Under the pieces are notes generated by a model. It was not told where the DNA came from. It ran no database searches and worked only from the letters and a program-made list of their open reading frames with translations. From the NCBI RefSeq assembly GCF_003182075.1, contig NZ_QGTH01000009.1, positions 1 through 64,000 of the forward strand: 64,000 nucleotides of DNA. Reading direction: 5' to 3'. A program made the translations under genes and the position numbers. The stretch comes from Finegoldia magna. GTDB taxonomy: Bacteria; Bacillota; Clostridia; Tissierellales; Peptoniphilaceae. Of the stretch, positions 8,305-17,221 are shown piece after piece (position 1 is the stretch's first letter; each line of letters opens with the position of its first letter).

Positions 8305-8336
8305 TGGCAACAAAAGGGCAACAAAAGGGCAACAAA
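8305..8336 (+). repeat. Three 11-bp direct repeats beside tRNA-Arg
   Basis: GGGCAACAAAA is repeated three times head to tail (the first copy has T for the first G, the last lacks the final A). It lies about 95 bases after the tRNA-Arg(CCU) gene, in a noncoding stretch (8252-8426). Such repeats resemble arm-type binding sites of tyrosine integrases, and tRNA-Arg(CCU) is a common integration site, but no integrase or second tRNA 3' end is present. Confidence 0.6.
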
Positions 8337-8426
8337 TATAAAAAGCATCACTAATGAATTTTTTCGAATTCACATTGTTGCATATACACTTATTATTTCA
8401 AAAAAAATCAAGTGTAAATACAACAA

Positions 8427-9170
8427 TTATTTTTTGTTATCGTATACTTTATTTTTCTCCGGTAAATATTTCCAGTATCTTTTCGGCATATTATTCTGCA
8501 TAAGTTTGAGGTTTTGGCGTTCTTTTATCCCGACTGAATTGTAGAATTCTATCCAGCAATCTTCGAACATTTTCTCTTCATCAGATTCTTCTTTGAAAAT
8601 ATCTTGTACATCGTAAAATGCCAAATCATTGTCCACATAAATTGCACACTTATTTCTTTTTTTGTCGTAAATCACAAACTTTTCGTTTCTCAATCTTTTT
8701 TTGAAATGATAGGTGAGTAATTCCAAAATGTCGTTGTTAGGTTCGAATTCTGCGAACAAGAAATTGTCTTGGATTTCTTTGAATCTGAGAAGTCCTTTGT
8801 ATGCGTGAAGTTCTCTTGTGGAATATTTGCATAGGCTGTTGAATTGGACAGAAATTTTGTCGGATGAGTTGATGAAGTTGTAGCCGTATGTGTACATATT
8901 TTTGATTGTCTTAGCGATAATGGTCGATTTGTCGGGATTTTCTGAGACGAATGCGTAGTTGATGCTACGAAAAAAGTTGAATCCGAAATTGTCTATTATC
9001 GATTTTTTCACACGTGATGATTTTTCAGTACTTGTTTCAATGTATATGTCGTCATTCAAAAAATCCAATTGCTCTGATTTCACAACGATAATTGAATCTT
9101 CAATGTGTCTGTACTGTTCAAAAATCACCGTAAACAAGCCATCTAAGCTGTTGTCATAACTGTATCTCAT
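8427..9170 (-). CDS. DUF4130-type protein, partner of DNA-repair radical SAM (TIGR03915-like)
   Basis: A 247-residue protein of the family that is always coupled to a radical SAM protein with a helix-hairpin-helix end. The pair is proposed to act in DNA modification or repair; some homologues are fused to uracil-DNA-glycosylase-like domains. Visible features match the family: MRYSYDNSLDGLFTVIFE at the N-terminus and a C-terminal segment PKRYWKYLPE. It starts two bases after the stop of the radical SAM gene, so translation is coupled. Biochemical role unproven. Confidence 0.75.
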   Translation of the reverse strand: MRYSYDNSLDGLFTVIFEQYRHIEDSIIVVKSEQLDFLNDDIYIETSTEKSSRVKKSIIDNFGFNFFRSINYAFVSENPDKSTIIAKTIKNMYTYGYNFINSSDKISVQFNSLCKYSTRELHAYKGLLRFKEIQDNFLFAEFEPNNDILELLTYHFKKRLRNEKFVIYDKKRNKCAIYVDNDLAFYDVQDIFKEESDEEKMFEDCWIEFYNSVGIKERQNLKLMQNNMPKRYWKYLPEKNKVYDNKK

Positions 9171-9172
9171 AT

Positions 9173-10408
9173 CTACTCCAAAAAACTAAGTTGTGTTACA
9201 TTTTTTCCTTCTTGTATTCTCAAAATATCCAGCAAATCGTCTTGGGTGCTGTATTTTTGTCCGCGGTATACTCCATTTACAAGTATGAAGTTCTTCGCTT
9301 TTTTCAGTGAGATTTTAAGAGAGATCAAATCGTCGTAGTTGAGGTTGGCAAATTTTCTCGCATTTATTATTCTCATCGCATATGTTGGACCGAATCCTGG
9401 AACACGAAGAAGTTGTTCATAAGATGCGCGATTTATTTCTATTGGAAAGTTCGCTACGTTTTGCACTGCCCAGAATGCTTTGGGATCTAATGTCAAATCA
9501 AAAAACGGATTTTGTTCGTTCAAAAATTCGTTTGATTTGAATTTGTAAAATCGCATCAGCCAATCTGCTTGATACAACCTATGTTCACGTAGCATGGGAA
9601 CTTTTTTGATTCCGTCTGTGTATTTCGATTTGATTACAGGGACAAATCCCGAATAGAAAACTCTTTTGAGCTTGTAGTCTTCATAAAGGCTACTTGCTTT
9701 GTTGATAATTGTAAGATCCGATTCACGACCTGCTCCGACAATCATTTGAGTGGATTGACCAGCTGGTAAAAACAAAGGAGTTTTTCTGATTGTTTTCCTG
9801 TCGATTTTGTACTGAGTTATGGATTCGTTAATAAAATCCATCGGTTTTTCAATGGACTCATACGTTTTCTGAGGAGCGAGCATCTTCAAGCTTGATTTTG
9901 TTGGAAGTTCTATGTTGATACTCATACGATCGATAAGTCTGCCTAGTCTTTCGATTAATTCTTCGCTTGCACCTGGGATTGCCTTCATATGAATGTATCC
10001 ATTGAATTTTTTCTCATTACGAAGAATCTCTGCAACTCTTATAAGCTTTATCATCGTGTGGTCGGGACTTTTCACAACTCCACTGGATAGAAATAATCCT
10101 TCTATGTAATTTCTTTTGTAAAAATTTATAGTCAAATCAGCTACTTCTTCTGGAGTGAATTCTGCTCTTTCGATGTTGTTTTCTTTTCTGTTGACGCAGT
10201 ATTCACAACTGTAAATGCATTTGTTTGTGAGTAAAATTTTAAGTAGCGAAATGCACCTTCCGTCTTCAGACCAGCTGTGACATATTCCAGAATTGTGCGC
10301 TGCGCCGATTCCATCAGAGGTATTTTTCCTTTTTGAACCACTAGAAGAACAACTGACATCGTACTTGGCAGCATCTGATAATATTGATAATTTGCGTTTT
10401 AATTCCAT
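9173..10408 (-). CDS. Putative DNA modification/repair radical SAM protein (TIGR03916-like)
   Basis: A 411-residue radical SAM enzyme with cluster C64-x3-C68-x2-C71. An earlier conserved stretch around residues 20-52 carries extra Cys (C20, C43, C52). A helix-hairpin-helix at the C-terminus (INRASYEQLLRVPGFGPT, near 335-352) suggests DNA binding. The ATG at 10408 is chosen because AGGTGAT precedes it by three bases; a start 45 bases earlier has no ribosome site. The next gene is the obligate partner protein. The reaction is unknown; the family is inferred from gene pairing to act on DNA. Confidence 0.8.
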   Translation of the reverse strand: MELKRKLSILSDAAKYDVSCSSSGSKRKNTSDGIGAAHNSGICHSWSEDGRCISLLKILLTNKCIYSCEYCVNRKENNIERAEFTPEEVADLTINFYKRNYIEGLFLSSGVVKSPDHTMIKLIRVAEILRNEKKFNGYIHMKAIPGASEELIERLGRLIDRMSINIELPTKSSLKMLAPQKTYESIEKPMDFINESITQYKIDRKTIRKTPLFLPAGQSTQMIVGAGRESDLTIINKASSLYEDYKLKRVFYSGFVPVIKSKYTDGIKKVPMLREHRLYQADWLMRFYKFKSNEFLNEQNPFFDLTLDPKAFWAVQNVANFPIEINRASYEQLLRVPGFGPTYAMRIINARKFANLNYDDLISLKISLKKAKNFILVNGVYRGQKYSTQDDLLDILRIQEGKNVTQLSFLE

Positions 10409-10473
10409 AAGATCACCTATTCGTATTTTATAATAAAACAAACATTCGCACAAGTTTGTTTTTTATAAAAAAG

Positions 10474-10502
10474 TTGTTATCTGGAAGAAATTGTGGTAGA
10501 AT
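10474..10502 (+). promoter_or_regulatory. Promoter of brnQ
   Basis: TTGTTA (10474-10479), a 17-base spacer and TAGAAT (10497-10502). Confidence 0.6.
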
Positions 10503-10546
10503 TGTAAGAACTAATAAAAATTTAAAATATTTATACAGAGGTAATT

Positions 10547-11824
10547 ATGAAAAACAAGAAATTAATATTTGTTAGTGGATTCGCACTATTTTCGATGTTT
10601 TTTGGAGCGGGGAATTTGATATTTCCACCGTTTTTGGGTAATAAAGTAGGAAATCAGTATTTGATTGCGACATTAGGATTTTTGCTAAGCGCAGTAGGAC
10701 TGGTTTTCTTGGGATTACTCGCAGCGACAAAAAGCGGAGGAACAATTGAAAAAATCGGCAACACTATAAGTCCGCGATTTTCACTAATATTCTCAACTAT
10801 AATTATGCTTGCGATAGGACCAGGACTTGCAATTCCAAGGACTGCAGCAACAACAGTAGAAATAATTCAAAAAGGATTTTTCAAAGGAGCAAATTCTGTT
10901 TTGCTCACGGTAGTATTTTTTGCTTGTGTGTATTTATTCGTCAGAAAACCAAGCAGCATAATAGATAATTTGGGAAAAATTTTGACGCCGTTGTTGATTG
11001 CAACTCTTGTCGTGATTATTTTTAAAGGAATAATATCTCCCGTTGCAACGCCTGTGAATACATATCAAATTCAAGTCTTCCAATCAAGTTTTGAAGAAGG
11101 ATATCAAACAATGGATGCGTTGGCATCATTAGTATTTGCAATTGTAGTTACCAAAGGATTTATAGGAAACGGAATTACAGATGACAAAACTATCAAACAA
11201 TACACAATAAAAGCGTCAATCATAGCAGCTATAGGACTTTGCTTCGTATACGGAGGATTGATTTACCTCGGAGCTGCCACATCCAAGTTCAACCTAGGAA
11301 ATGTCGAAAGAGTTGATTTGTTGTTATACATTTGCTACCAACATTTGGGGATTTTGGGAAAAGTATTAATCTGCACTGCAATGGCATTGGCGTGCCTCAC
11401 AACAGCGATTGGACTTACAACAACAGTCGGACAATTCTTCAGTGATATGCTAAAAGACAAAACAAACGGAGTTATCTCATACGATTTAATCATAATAATT
11501 TCTACAGTTTTTAGTGCGTTCTTTGCAGTAGTTGGTGTCGAAAAAATACTAAAAATTTCTGCACCATTTTTGACAGCGATATATCCTGTGGCAATAGTTT
11601 TGATTTTCTTAAATTTGTTTAAACAAAATACATTTTCACGAAACGTAAAATTAGGATCCATAATAGGAGTGTCTATTTACGCAATTATAGTACTACTTAA
11701 CGGATTCAAATTGGATTTCGGTTTGTTGAAAACAATCGAATCAGTATTTCCAATGCAAGTCAAAAGCTTTATTTGGATAATCCCAGCAGTCATCGGTGGA
11801 TTAATAGGAAAAATCAAAAAATAA
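10547..11824 (+). CDS. brnQ: Branched-chain amino acid carrier (LIVCS family)
   Basis: A 425-residue membrane protein with about 12 helices that imports Leu, Ile and Val with a cation. The N-terminus FGAGNLIFPPFLG in the first helix is the family hallmark. Length matches the family (about 430). It is a single gene with its own promoter, divergent from the DNA-repair radical SAM pair, and has ribosome site AGAGGT. No T-box or CodY box could be recognised upstream. Confidence 0.92.
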   Translation: MKNKKLIFVSGFALFSMFFGAGNLIFPPFLGNKVGNQYLIATLGFLLSAVGLVFLGLLAATKSGGTIEKIGNTISPRFSLIFSTIIMLAIGPGLAIPRTAATTVEIIQKGFFKGANSVLLTVVFFACVYLFVRKPSSIIDNLGKILTPLLIATLVVIIFKGIISPVATPVNTYQIQVFQSSFEEGYQTMDALASLVFAIVVTKGFIGNGITDDKTIKQYTIKASIIAAIGLCFVYGGLIYLGAATSKFNLGNVERVDLLLYICYQHLGILGKVLICTAMALACLTTAIGLTTTVGQFFSDMLKDKTNGVISYDLIIIISTVFSAFFAVVGVEKILKISAPFLTAIYPVAIVLIFLNLFKQNTFSRNVKLGSIIGVSIYAIIVLLNGFKLDFGLLKTIESVFPMQVKSFIWIIPAVIGGLIGKIKK

Positions 11825-11889
11825 ATTGTAACTATTATGTAATACGATATATCGTGCAATGTATGGTATAATATATTCGAGGTGAGTAA

Positions 11890-12243
11890 ATGATTAAAAA
11901 ATTGTTGAACTTGAAGAACGATATACCTACATTGTGGTATGCTTTTTTTAACAAACAAACACCATTATTATCGAAAATCGTATTGGCATTGTCAGTGCTT
12001 TATGTAGTAAGCCCAGTGGATTTCGTGCCGGATTTCGTCGCAGGACTAGGAATCTTGGATGATTTATTAATCGCCCCATCATTAATGATGGTCGCAAAGA
12101 AGTTCATCCCAGAAGATATCATCGACACCAGTGAACAAAAAGTAGAACAACTAAACTCCAAACTAAAAATAGTTGGAATAGTCGCAGGAGTAGGGATATT
12201 ACTATTGATAAGCTTTTTGATTTACAAAAATGTGGTGAAATAG
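11890..12243 (+). CDS. DUF1232 membrane protein (YkvA family)
   Basis: A 117-residue protein with the DUF1232 core SPVDFVPDFVAGLGILDD at about residues 41-58, followed by a hydrophilic linker and one C-terminal membrane helix (about 93-113). Function of the family is unknown. Upstream an extended -10 (TGGTATAAT, ending 11872) and GAGGTGAG give its own transcription and translation signals. A perfect 12-bp palindrome ACGATATATCGT at 11844-11855 lies where the -35 would be and could be an operator. Confidence 0.8.
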   Translation: MIKKLLNLKNDIPTLWYAFFNKQTPLLSKIVLALSVLYVVSPVDFVPDFVAGLGILDDLLIAPSLMMVAKKFIPEDIIDTSEQKVEQLNSKLKIVGIVAGVGILLLISFLIYKNVVK

Positions 12244-12305
12244 TTATTGAAATTTTAAATAAATAAAGCATAATTTGAAACAAAAATAGATTTATAAGTT
12301 ATTTT

Positions 12306-12339
12306 AAGCTGCAGATATTCATTATCTGTGGCTTTTTTT
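12306..12339 (+). terminator. Terminator after the DUF1232 gene
   Basis: AGC(T)GCAGAT pairs with ATCTGT(G)GCT, followed by seven T. Confidence 0.7.
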
Positions 12340-12650
12340 CATATGTATAAGCAAGAAGAACGATAAATTTATGTAAAAATTTAAGGAATATTTATTGTAA
12401 TTTTAAATAAATGATGAAAAATATAGCGAAAAATCCTAGAAAAATAGAAAGTTAATTTATAAATATAAGTAAAATCATGAATTTAAGGAGTATAAGTTCA
12501 ATTTTAGGTATTTTAATAAAATAGAAATGATAAATAATTTATAGGCTAGATTTATAAATGATTTTATGAAAAGATGACAAATTATTGAAACGTGATAGAC
12601 TAGATAAGTAAATTTATGAGATAGAAAAATATTTATCAAGCAGGTGCTAA
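12340..12650 (+). other. AT-rich noncoding gap before the ABC importer
   Basis: About 310 bases of very AT-rich sequence without an open reading frame. A weak promoter TTGAAA / 18 bases / TAAATT near 12586-12615 may drive the ABC operon. No riboswitch motif (TPP, SAM, cobalamin) was recognised. Confidence 0.4.
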
Positions 12651-13433
12651 ATGAGTTATATTACTGTAGAAAATTTGGGATTTTCTTACGAGAATAATTC
12701 TAGGAAGATTTTGGAAGGATTAAATTTAGAGGTTGATTCTGGAGAATTTGTGTGCATTTTGGGAAAATCAGGATGTGGCAAGAGCACTCTTCTTAGGCTT
12801 TTATCTGGTTTGGAGATGCCTACATATGGATCTATAAAATTAAATGACACAGAAATCAAAGAGGCAGGACTTGATAGGGCTGTAGTATTTCAAGATTATG
12901 GATTATTTCCATGGTTTAGTGCTGGTGATAATATTTCGTTGGCATTGAAACAAAAATATCCAGACAAATCAAAGTCTGAAATCAAAAATATGGCAACGGA
13001 AGCTTTGAAAAGTGTTGGCTTGGAAGAAGATATTTACTACAAACTTCCTAAGGAACTTTCAGGTGGTATGCAACAAAGGTGTGCGATTGCACAAGCTTTT
13101 TCTCTGGATTCTCCAGTACTTTTGATGGATGAACCGTTTGGAGCTATTGATGCTGTTACTAGGGCGAATCTTCAGGATTTAATTATTAATCTATATAATA
13201 ATGAAGATCAGAAGAAAACCGTGTTTTTTGTAACGCATGATGTTGACGAGGCTATTTTGTTGGCAAACAGAATTGTCGTTTTGGGACAATCTCCCAGCAA
13301 GATTATTTTTGATTTGAAGTTGGATAAGTCTACTGTTATGACTAGGGAAAATCAATTCAACGATAAGAAAACTATTGAGCTTAGGAATCTTTTGATTAAA
13401 AAGATTAATGAGGATATTTCAAATAAATTATAG
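12651..13433 (+). CDS. ABC transporter ATPase, nitrate/sulfonate/taurine type
   Basis: A 260-residue ATP-binding subunit. Walker A is GKSGCGKST, the signature is LSGGMQQR, Walker B is VLLMDEP, and the switch His is in FVTHDVDEA. The length and VFQDYGLFPW segment place it with SsuB/TauB-like subunits. It forms an operon with the lipoprotein receptor and permease that follow. Ribosome site AGGTG. Substrate unknown. Confidence 0.88.
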   Translation: MSYITVENLGFSYENNSRKILEGLNLEVDSGEFVCILGKSGCGKSTLLRLLSGLEMPTYGSIKLNDTEIKEAGLDRAVVFQDYGLFPWFSAGDNISLALKQKYPDKSKSEIKNMATEALKSVGLEEDIYYKLPKELSGGMQQRCAIAQAFSLDSPVLLMDEPFGAIDAVTRANLQDLIINLYNNEDQKKTVFFVTHDVDEAILLANRIVVLGQSPSKIIFDLKLDKSTVMTRENQFNDKKTIELRNLLIKKINEDISNKL

Positions 13434-13480
13434 TAGACTATTGATTTAGTTTATTTAAATAAAATTTTATGGGGGTACTT

Positions 13481-14602
13481 ATGAAAAAGAAATTATTGAT
13501 TGTAATGAGTCTTATTTGTTGCTTAGTATTTGCTTCATGTTCTAATAACAACGATAAAAAAGACAATGAAACACAAAATAAGACAGAAGAAAAGAAGGAA
13601 GAAACTTCAAAGGATTCTTCTTCTAATGATAAGAAGGAAGAAACTGTAGTTAAATGGAATTACGGAACAAGTGGTAATGTATTGGTAACTATTGCTGAAC
13701 AAAAAGGTTTCTTCAAAGACGAAGGAATCAAAATTGAACCTGTATTTGCTACAGAAAATGCCGATGCGTTATCTCTTTTAGCATCAGACAAAGTTGATGT
13801 TGTATCAAACGCCGGTACTTCAAATCCACTTCAACAAATTTCAGCTGGTGTAGATTTGACAATTTTCGGTGGTCATATGTTAAATGGTGCAATGCCTGTT
13901 ATCGCTAAAAAAGGAACTAAATGGAATGGAATAACTGATTTAGTTGGTAAGAAAGCAGCAATTAACCCACAATACTACGCATTTACTGGTGCATTGATGG
14001 ATGCAGGAGTAAAAGATCCATTGAAGGAAGTTGATTGGGTACAAATCACAAAATACAATGATGCAATGGCAGCTGTTGTTAGAGGAGATGTTGATTACGC
14101 ACTTTTAGGAACTCAACAAAACCAAGCAGTTAAAAACATGAAAGACATTGAAGTGGTTACTTACCAAAGTGATGTAATGCCTAACTATTCTTGTTGTAGA
14201 TTGGTAGCCAAGACAAAATACATCAACGAAAATCCAGACACTGTTAAGGCTATTTTGAGAGCTTTAATCAGAGCACAACAATATTATGAAAGCAACAAAC
14301 AAGAAGCTGTTCACATGTTAGCAAAACAAATTAAAGCTGACGATGCATTTGTAGCAGCTTACATGCTTGACGAACACTACGATGTTCACATTGACCCATT
14401 GAAAAAAGGTGTTATCAGAGCTTGGGATATTTTGGGCAAGACTAATTTCTTAGATGCAAAAGCTAAAACAATTAACATTGAAGACAAAATCAATACAGAT
14501 TTGTACAAACAAGCTTTAGAAGAAACTAAAGAAAAATACGGAAACGAAGATCCTAAATTCTACGAAAGCTTAGAAAAATTCTTTGAAGAAAACGACAAAT
14601 AG
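13481..14602 (+). CDS. ABC transporter substrate-binding lipoprotein (NMT1/SsuA-like)
   Basis: A 373-residue extracytoplasmic receptor. The lipobox FASC puts the lipidated Cys at residue 20, followed by a long Lys/Glu/Asp/Asn linker (about 22-58) as a tether. The binding domain has the family pattern: NVLVTIAEQKGFFKDEGI near the start and ITDLVGKKAAIN in the middle. The ATG at 13481 is used because GGGGG (13471-13475) is the ribosome site; an ATG 12 bases earlier overlaps it. Ligand could be a sulfonate, a pyrimidine or another small anion; the sequence does not say. Confidence 0.85.
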   Translation: MKKKLLIVMSLICCLVFASCSNNNDKKDNETQNKTEEKKEETSKDSSSNDKKEETVVKWNYGTSGNVLVTIAEQKGFFKDEGIKIEPVFATENADALSLLASDKVDVVSNAGTSNPLQQISAGVDLTIFGGHMLNGAMPVIAKKGTKWNGITDLVGKKAAINPQYYAFTGALMDAGVKDPLKEVDWVQITKYNDAMAAVVRGDVDYALLGTQQNQAVKNMKDIEVVTYQSDVMPNYSCCRLVAKTKYINENPDTVKAILRALIRAQQYYESNKQEAVHMLAKQIKADDAFVAAYMLDEHYDVHIDPLKKGVIRAWDILGKTNFLDAKAKTINIEDKINTDLYKQALEETKEKYGNEDPKFYESLEKFFEENDK

Positions 14603-14611
14603 AGGTTTGTT

Positions 14612-15370
14612 TTGGATAAGGTAAAGGAATTTATTCGAAAATATTGGATTACTGTGTTGATTTTCGTGTCATTAATAGTTGTGTATATATTTTTGACAGA
14701 CAATCACATGGTCAATCCATACCTTTTTCCGAGTAAAGAATCGATAGCTCAAGCATTTCACGAAGACAAATCAGTTTTATTGATTAATATGTTTTCATCA
14801 TTCGGTTTAATGATTCCATCCATAGTTTTATCGTTGATAATTGCGATAGGATTGGGAACATTGCTGGGAATGAGTGAAAGATTAAGAGAAATTTTACATC
14901 CTGTAATATATGCTTTTAGTGTTATTCCATCGATTTTGTTGTCACCATTTGTGTTGATGTTAGCTCCAAATTTGTGGTCTGCTTCATTGTTTTTGATAAT
15001 TTATGGGACGGTGTGGACTACGATTTTTGCGACAATCACTGGAATAATGACAATTGACAAAAGATATTTGGACAAGGCGAAGACATTAGAAATCAAAGGA
15101 TTTGATAAACTTGTAAAAGTTATTCTTCCAGCAGCAAGTCCTTCAATATTAGCAGGATTTGTAAGTTCGTTGAGAAGTACATTTGTAATGTTGGTTTACG
15201 CAGAAATGTACGGCTCCAAATACGGAATGGGATTTTTCGTAAAAAAATACACTGATTTTGGATTGTTTAATCATGCTTGGGTAGGATTTATATTTTTGGT
15301 TATAGTTTTAGTTGTTGTAATGCAAATATTTGAACTAATCAAAAAAAGAATTCTAAGCTGGACAATTTAA
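14612..15370 (+). CDS. ABC transporter permease, nitrate/sulfonate/taurine type
   Basis: A 252-residue inner-membrane subunit with about six helices and a coupling-loop motif near KVILPAASPSILAG (about 167-183). Start is TTG at 14612 after AGAGG. It closes the importer operon (ATPase, receptor, permease) and a terminator follows directly. Confidence 0.88.
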   Translation: MDKVKEFIRKYWITVLIFVSLIVVYIFLTDNHMVNPYLFPSKESIAQAFHEDKSVLLINMFSSFGLMIPSIVLSLIIAIGLGTLLGMSERLREILHPVIYAFSVIPSILLSPFVLMLAPNLWSASLFLIIYGTVWTTIFATITGIMTIDKRYLDKAKTLEIKGFDKLVKVILPAASPSILAGFVSSLRSTFVMLVYAEMYGSKYGMGFFVKKYTDFGLFNHAWVGFIFLVIVLVVVMQIFELIKKRILSWTI

Positions 15371-15373
15371 ATC

Positions 15374-15400
15374 AAAGCGCGCTGTGTGGCGTGCTTTTTT
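15374..15400 (+). terminator. Terminator of the ABC importer operon
   Basis: AGCGCGC pairs with GCGTGCT (one G-U) with a short loop, then TTTTTTT. Confidence 0.75.
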
Positions 15401-15427
15401 TATGGTATGATAGTTTTGAGGTGAGAT

Positions 15428-15967
15428 ATGGAAAAGTTTAATGTGAACAAAGATGATATGATTATTTTGTTGATTGATTTGCAAGAAAAATTGGTGCCTG
15501 TTCTTCACGACAATGAATACGTGCTTAATCACACGAAGGCTGTGTTGGAGATGGCAAGAATTTACGACATTCCTGTGATTACGACACGTCAATATCCGAA
15601 AGGACTTGGAGATACTGTAGAATGTTTGAAAGAATACGAAACGAAGGTGTTCGACAAGGTAGATTTTACTGCAAAGCTTGATGATGTTATGAATGAAATC
15701 GAAAAAACTGGAAGAAAACAAATCGTAGTTGTCGGAGCGGAAACTCACATTTGTGTCTACCAAACGATACGTGATTTGATTGACGAATATAAAATGATTG
15801 TGCTGGAAGATTGCGTTACAAGCAGACGTGTTGAAAATAAAATGAATGCTATTCAAAATTTTAGAGAGATGGACTGTTTGGTAATCAATTCTGAAACGTT
15901 GATTTTCGATATTTTGAAAAGGGCGGGAAGTCCTGAATTTAAAACTTTGTCGAAACTAATCAAATAA
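15428..15967 (+). CDS. Isochorismatase-family cysteine hydrolase
   Basis: A 179-residue alpha/beta hydrolase of the isochorismatase superfamily. The triad is visible: D17 (LLIDLQ), K77 (VFDKVDF) and C109 (AETHICV). The short size and sequence resemble YcaC-like members of unknown substrate rather than true isochorismatases or nicotinamidases. It has a -10 TATGAT at 15406-15411 and site GAGGTGAG, and stands alone between two terminators. Confidence 0.85.
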   Translation: MEKFNVNKDDMIILLIDLQEKLVPVLHDNEYVLNHTKAVLEMARIYDIPVITTRQYPKGLGDTVECLKEYETKVFDKVDFTAKLDDVMNEIEKTGRKQIVVVGAETHICVYQTIRDLIDEYKMIVLEDCVTSRRVENKMNAIQNFREMDCLVINSETLIFDILKRAGSPEFKTLSKLIK

Positions 15968-15973
15968 AAAAAC

Positions 15974-16015
15974 AAATCCAACTTTACTTACTGAAAAGCA
16001 AAGTTGGATTTTTTT
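15974..16015. terminator. Bidirectional terminator
   Basis: AAATCCAACTTT pairs perfectly with AAAGTTGGATTT; T runs lie on both strands, serving the hydrolase gene and the converging minus-strand membrane gene. Confidence 0.85.
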
Positions 16016-17162
16016 ATCCTAACAATAAATACAAGAAATGTGCGCTGATTCCAGCTGCTACTCCTCCAATTGTGTGTGAAAGAATTGCTTTTGGTGCGAG
16101 TTTTCTAGCGTTTAATGTGTCCATCATTCCAACATGTGTGGACAAATATCCAGACCAGCACATTCCAAGGGCTGTGAAAACAGCGATATCATTTCCGGTG
16201 ATTAAATTTTTCTCCAATAATTTTGGAACGAGTCCAAGCGCTGCTCCGACACTTCCCAAAGCTGTAAGTGGAAATGCAATGCATTCTGATGAGGTGAATC
16301 CAAACAATGGTTTCAAAATGGGATTTAGCAATGCTCCAAGTTTTGGGATCAAACCAACTCCTTCGTAGGCTGCTCCAGTGTAGATTACAGTTCCATTTTC
16401 AACAGTTCCAGTTGATGTGAGTATCATAACCAAAGTACAAATCACAACTACTCCAGGAATAATATCCATCCCAGCTTGCACACCGGACTTTCCTCCTTCA
16501 AGTATTGAATTCAAAATTCTCTCCATCAAAGTCAAATCTTCTTTTTCATCTAAGATTTGTTCTTCTTCAAATTCCACTTGTTCATCAGTATCGGCGTAGA
16601 ATTTTTTCGTAAAATGCATCATGATTCTTACAGAAACCACAGAACCCACGACTGCTCCCAAAACTCCAAGCGATGCCGCCTTGAAAAATTCCGTACCATT
16701 TCCAAGCGAAGACATAAAAGTCCACACGATAAATCCCATTCCGAATGATGTTCCCAAATTGCACAACGTAGGAAGCTGATAATTCTTGAAATATTTGGCA
16801 AATCCTTTGTCCTTTGCAAGTCCAATGATTGCCGGATTATCCGACAAAAAAGTCGTCAATATACCAAGCGCCGCAGCTCCAGGCAAATTGTAAAGTGGTT
16901 TCATTATAGGGCTTATGATTTTGTTGATTAGTGCAATAACTCCAAATTCGCTTAAAAGCTTGGACAACGCACCTGTTAAAACTGCGATTGCCATTATGAA
17001 AAACACAGTGTTAAGCAGCAAATCGTGCGCCGTTTTCATCAAAGTATTGAACATATTGCCAAGACCCATAACTTTTGCAATGTAGCCGAAAAGTCCGAAA
17101 ACGACAGCGATTGTCACAAAAGATTCCAGTGAAATTTCACTTTGTTTTTTAGTTTTCTCCAT
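16014..17162 (-). CDS. CD0519/CD1768-like membrane protein with gate (nucleoside-recognition) domains
   Basis: A 382-residue polytopic membrane protein with about ten helices in two halves separated by an acidic cytoplasmic loop (about 195-225, DEQVEFEEEQ). Repeated gate-like segments resemble the nucleoside-recognition domain found in NupC and SpmA/B-type proteins. Start at 17162 is preferred because GGAG lies seven bases upstream; the ATG 12 bases earlier has no ribosome site. Transport substrate unknown; the family name comes from memory of C. difficile homologues. Confidence 0.6.
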   Translation of the reverse strand: MEKTKKQSEISLESFVTIAVVFGLFGYIAKVMGLGNMFNTLMKTAHDLLLNTVFFIMAIAVLTGALSKLLSEFGVIALINKIISPIMKPLYNLPGAAALGILTTFLSDNPAIIGLAKDKGFAKYFKNYQLPTLCNLGTSFGMGFIVWTFMSSLGNGTEFFKAASLGVLGAVVGSVVSVRIMMHFTKKFYADTDEQVEFEEEQILDEKEDLTLMERILNSILEGGKSGVQAGMDIIPGVVVICTLVMILTSTGTVENGTVIYTGAAYEGVGLIPKLGALLNPILKPLFGFTSSECIAFPLTALGSVGAALGLVPKLLEKNLITGNDIAVFTALGMCWSGYLSTHVGMMDTLNARKLAPKAILSHTIGGVAAGISAHFLYLLLG

Positions 17163-17221
17163 AAAATTCTCCATTAAAAGTATAATATATAATTCTAATG
17201 TATTTCAGCTTAAAATTCAAA

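Noticed and set aside
12340-12650. Possible riboswitch before the NMT1/SsuA-like ABC importer
   Set aside because: No TPP, SAM or other conserved aptamer core could be found; the stretch is simply very AT-rich.
15353-15856. Minus-strand frame of 167 codons opposite the isochorismatase-like gene
   Set aside because: It mirrors a well-supported gene, has no ribosome site and no recognisable protein features.
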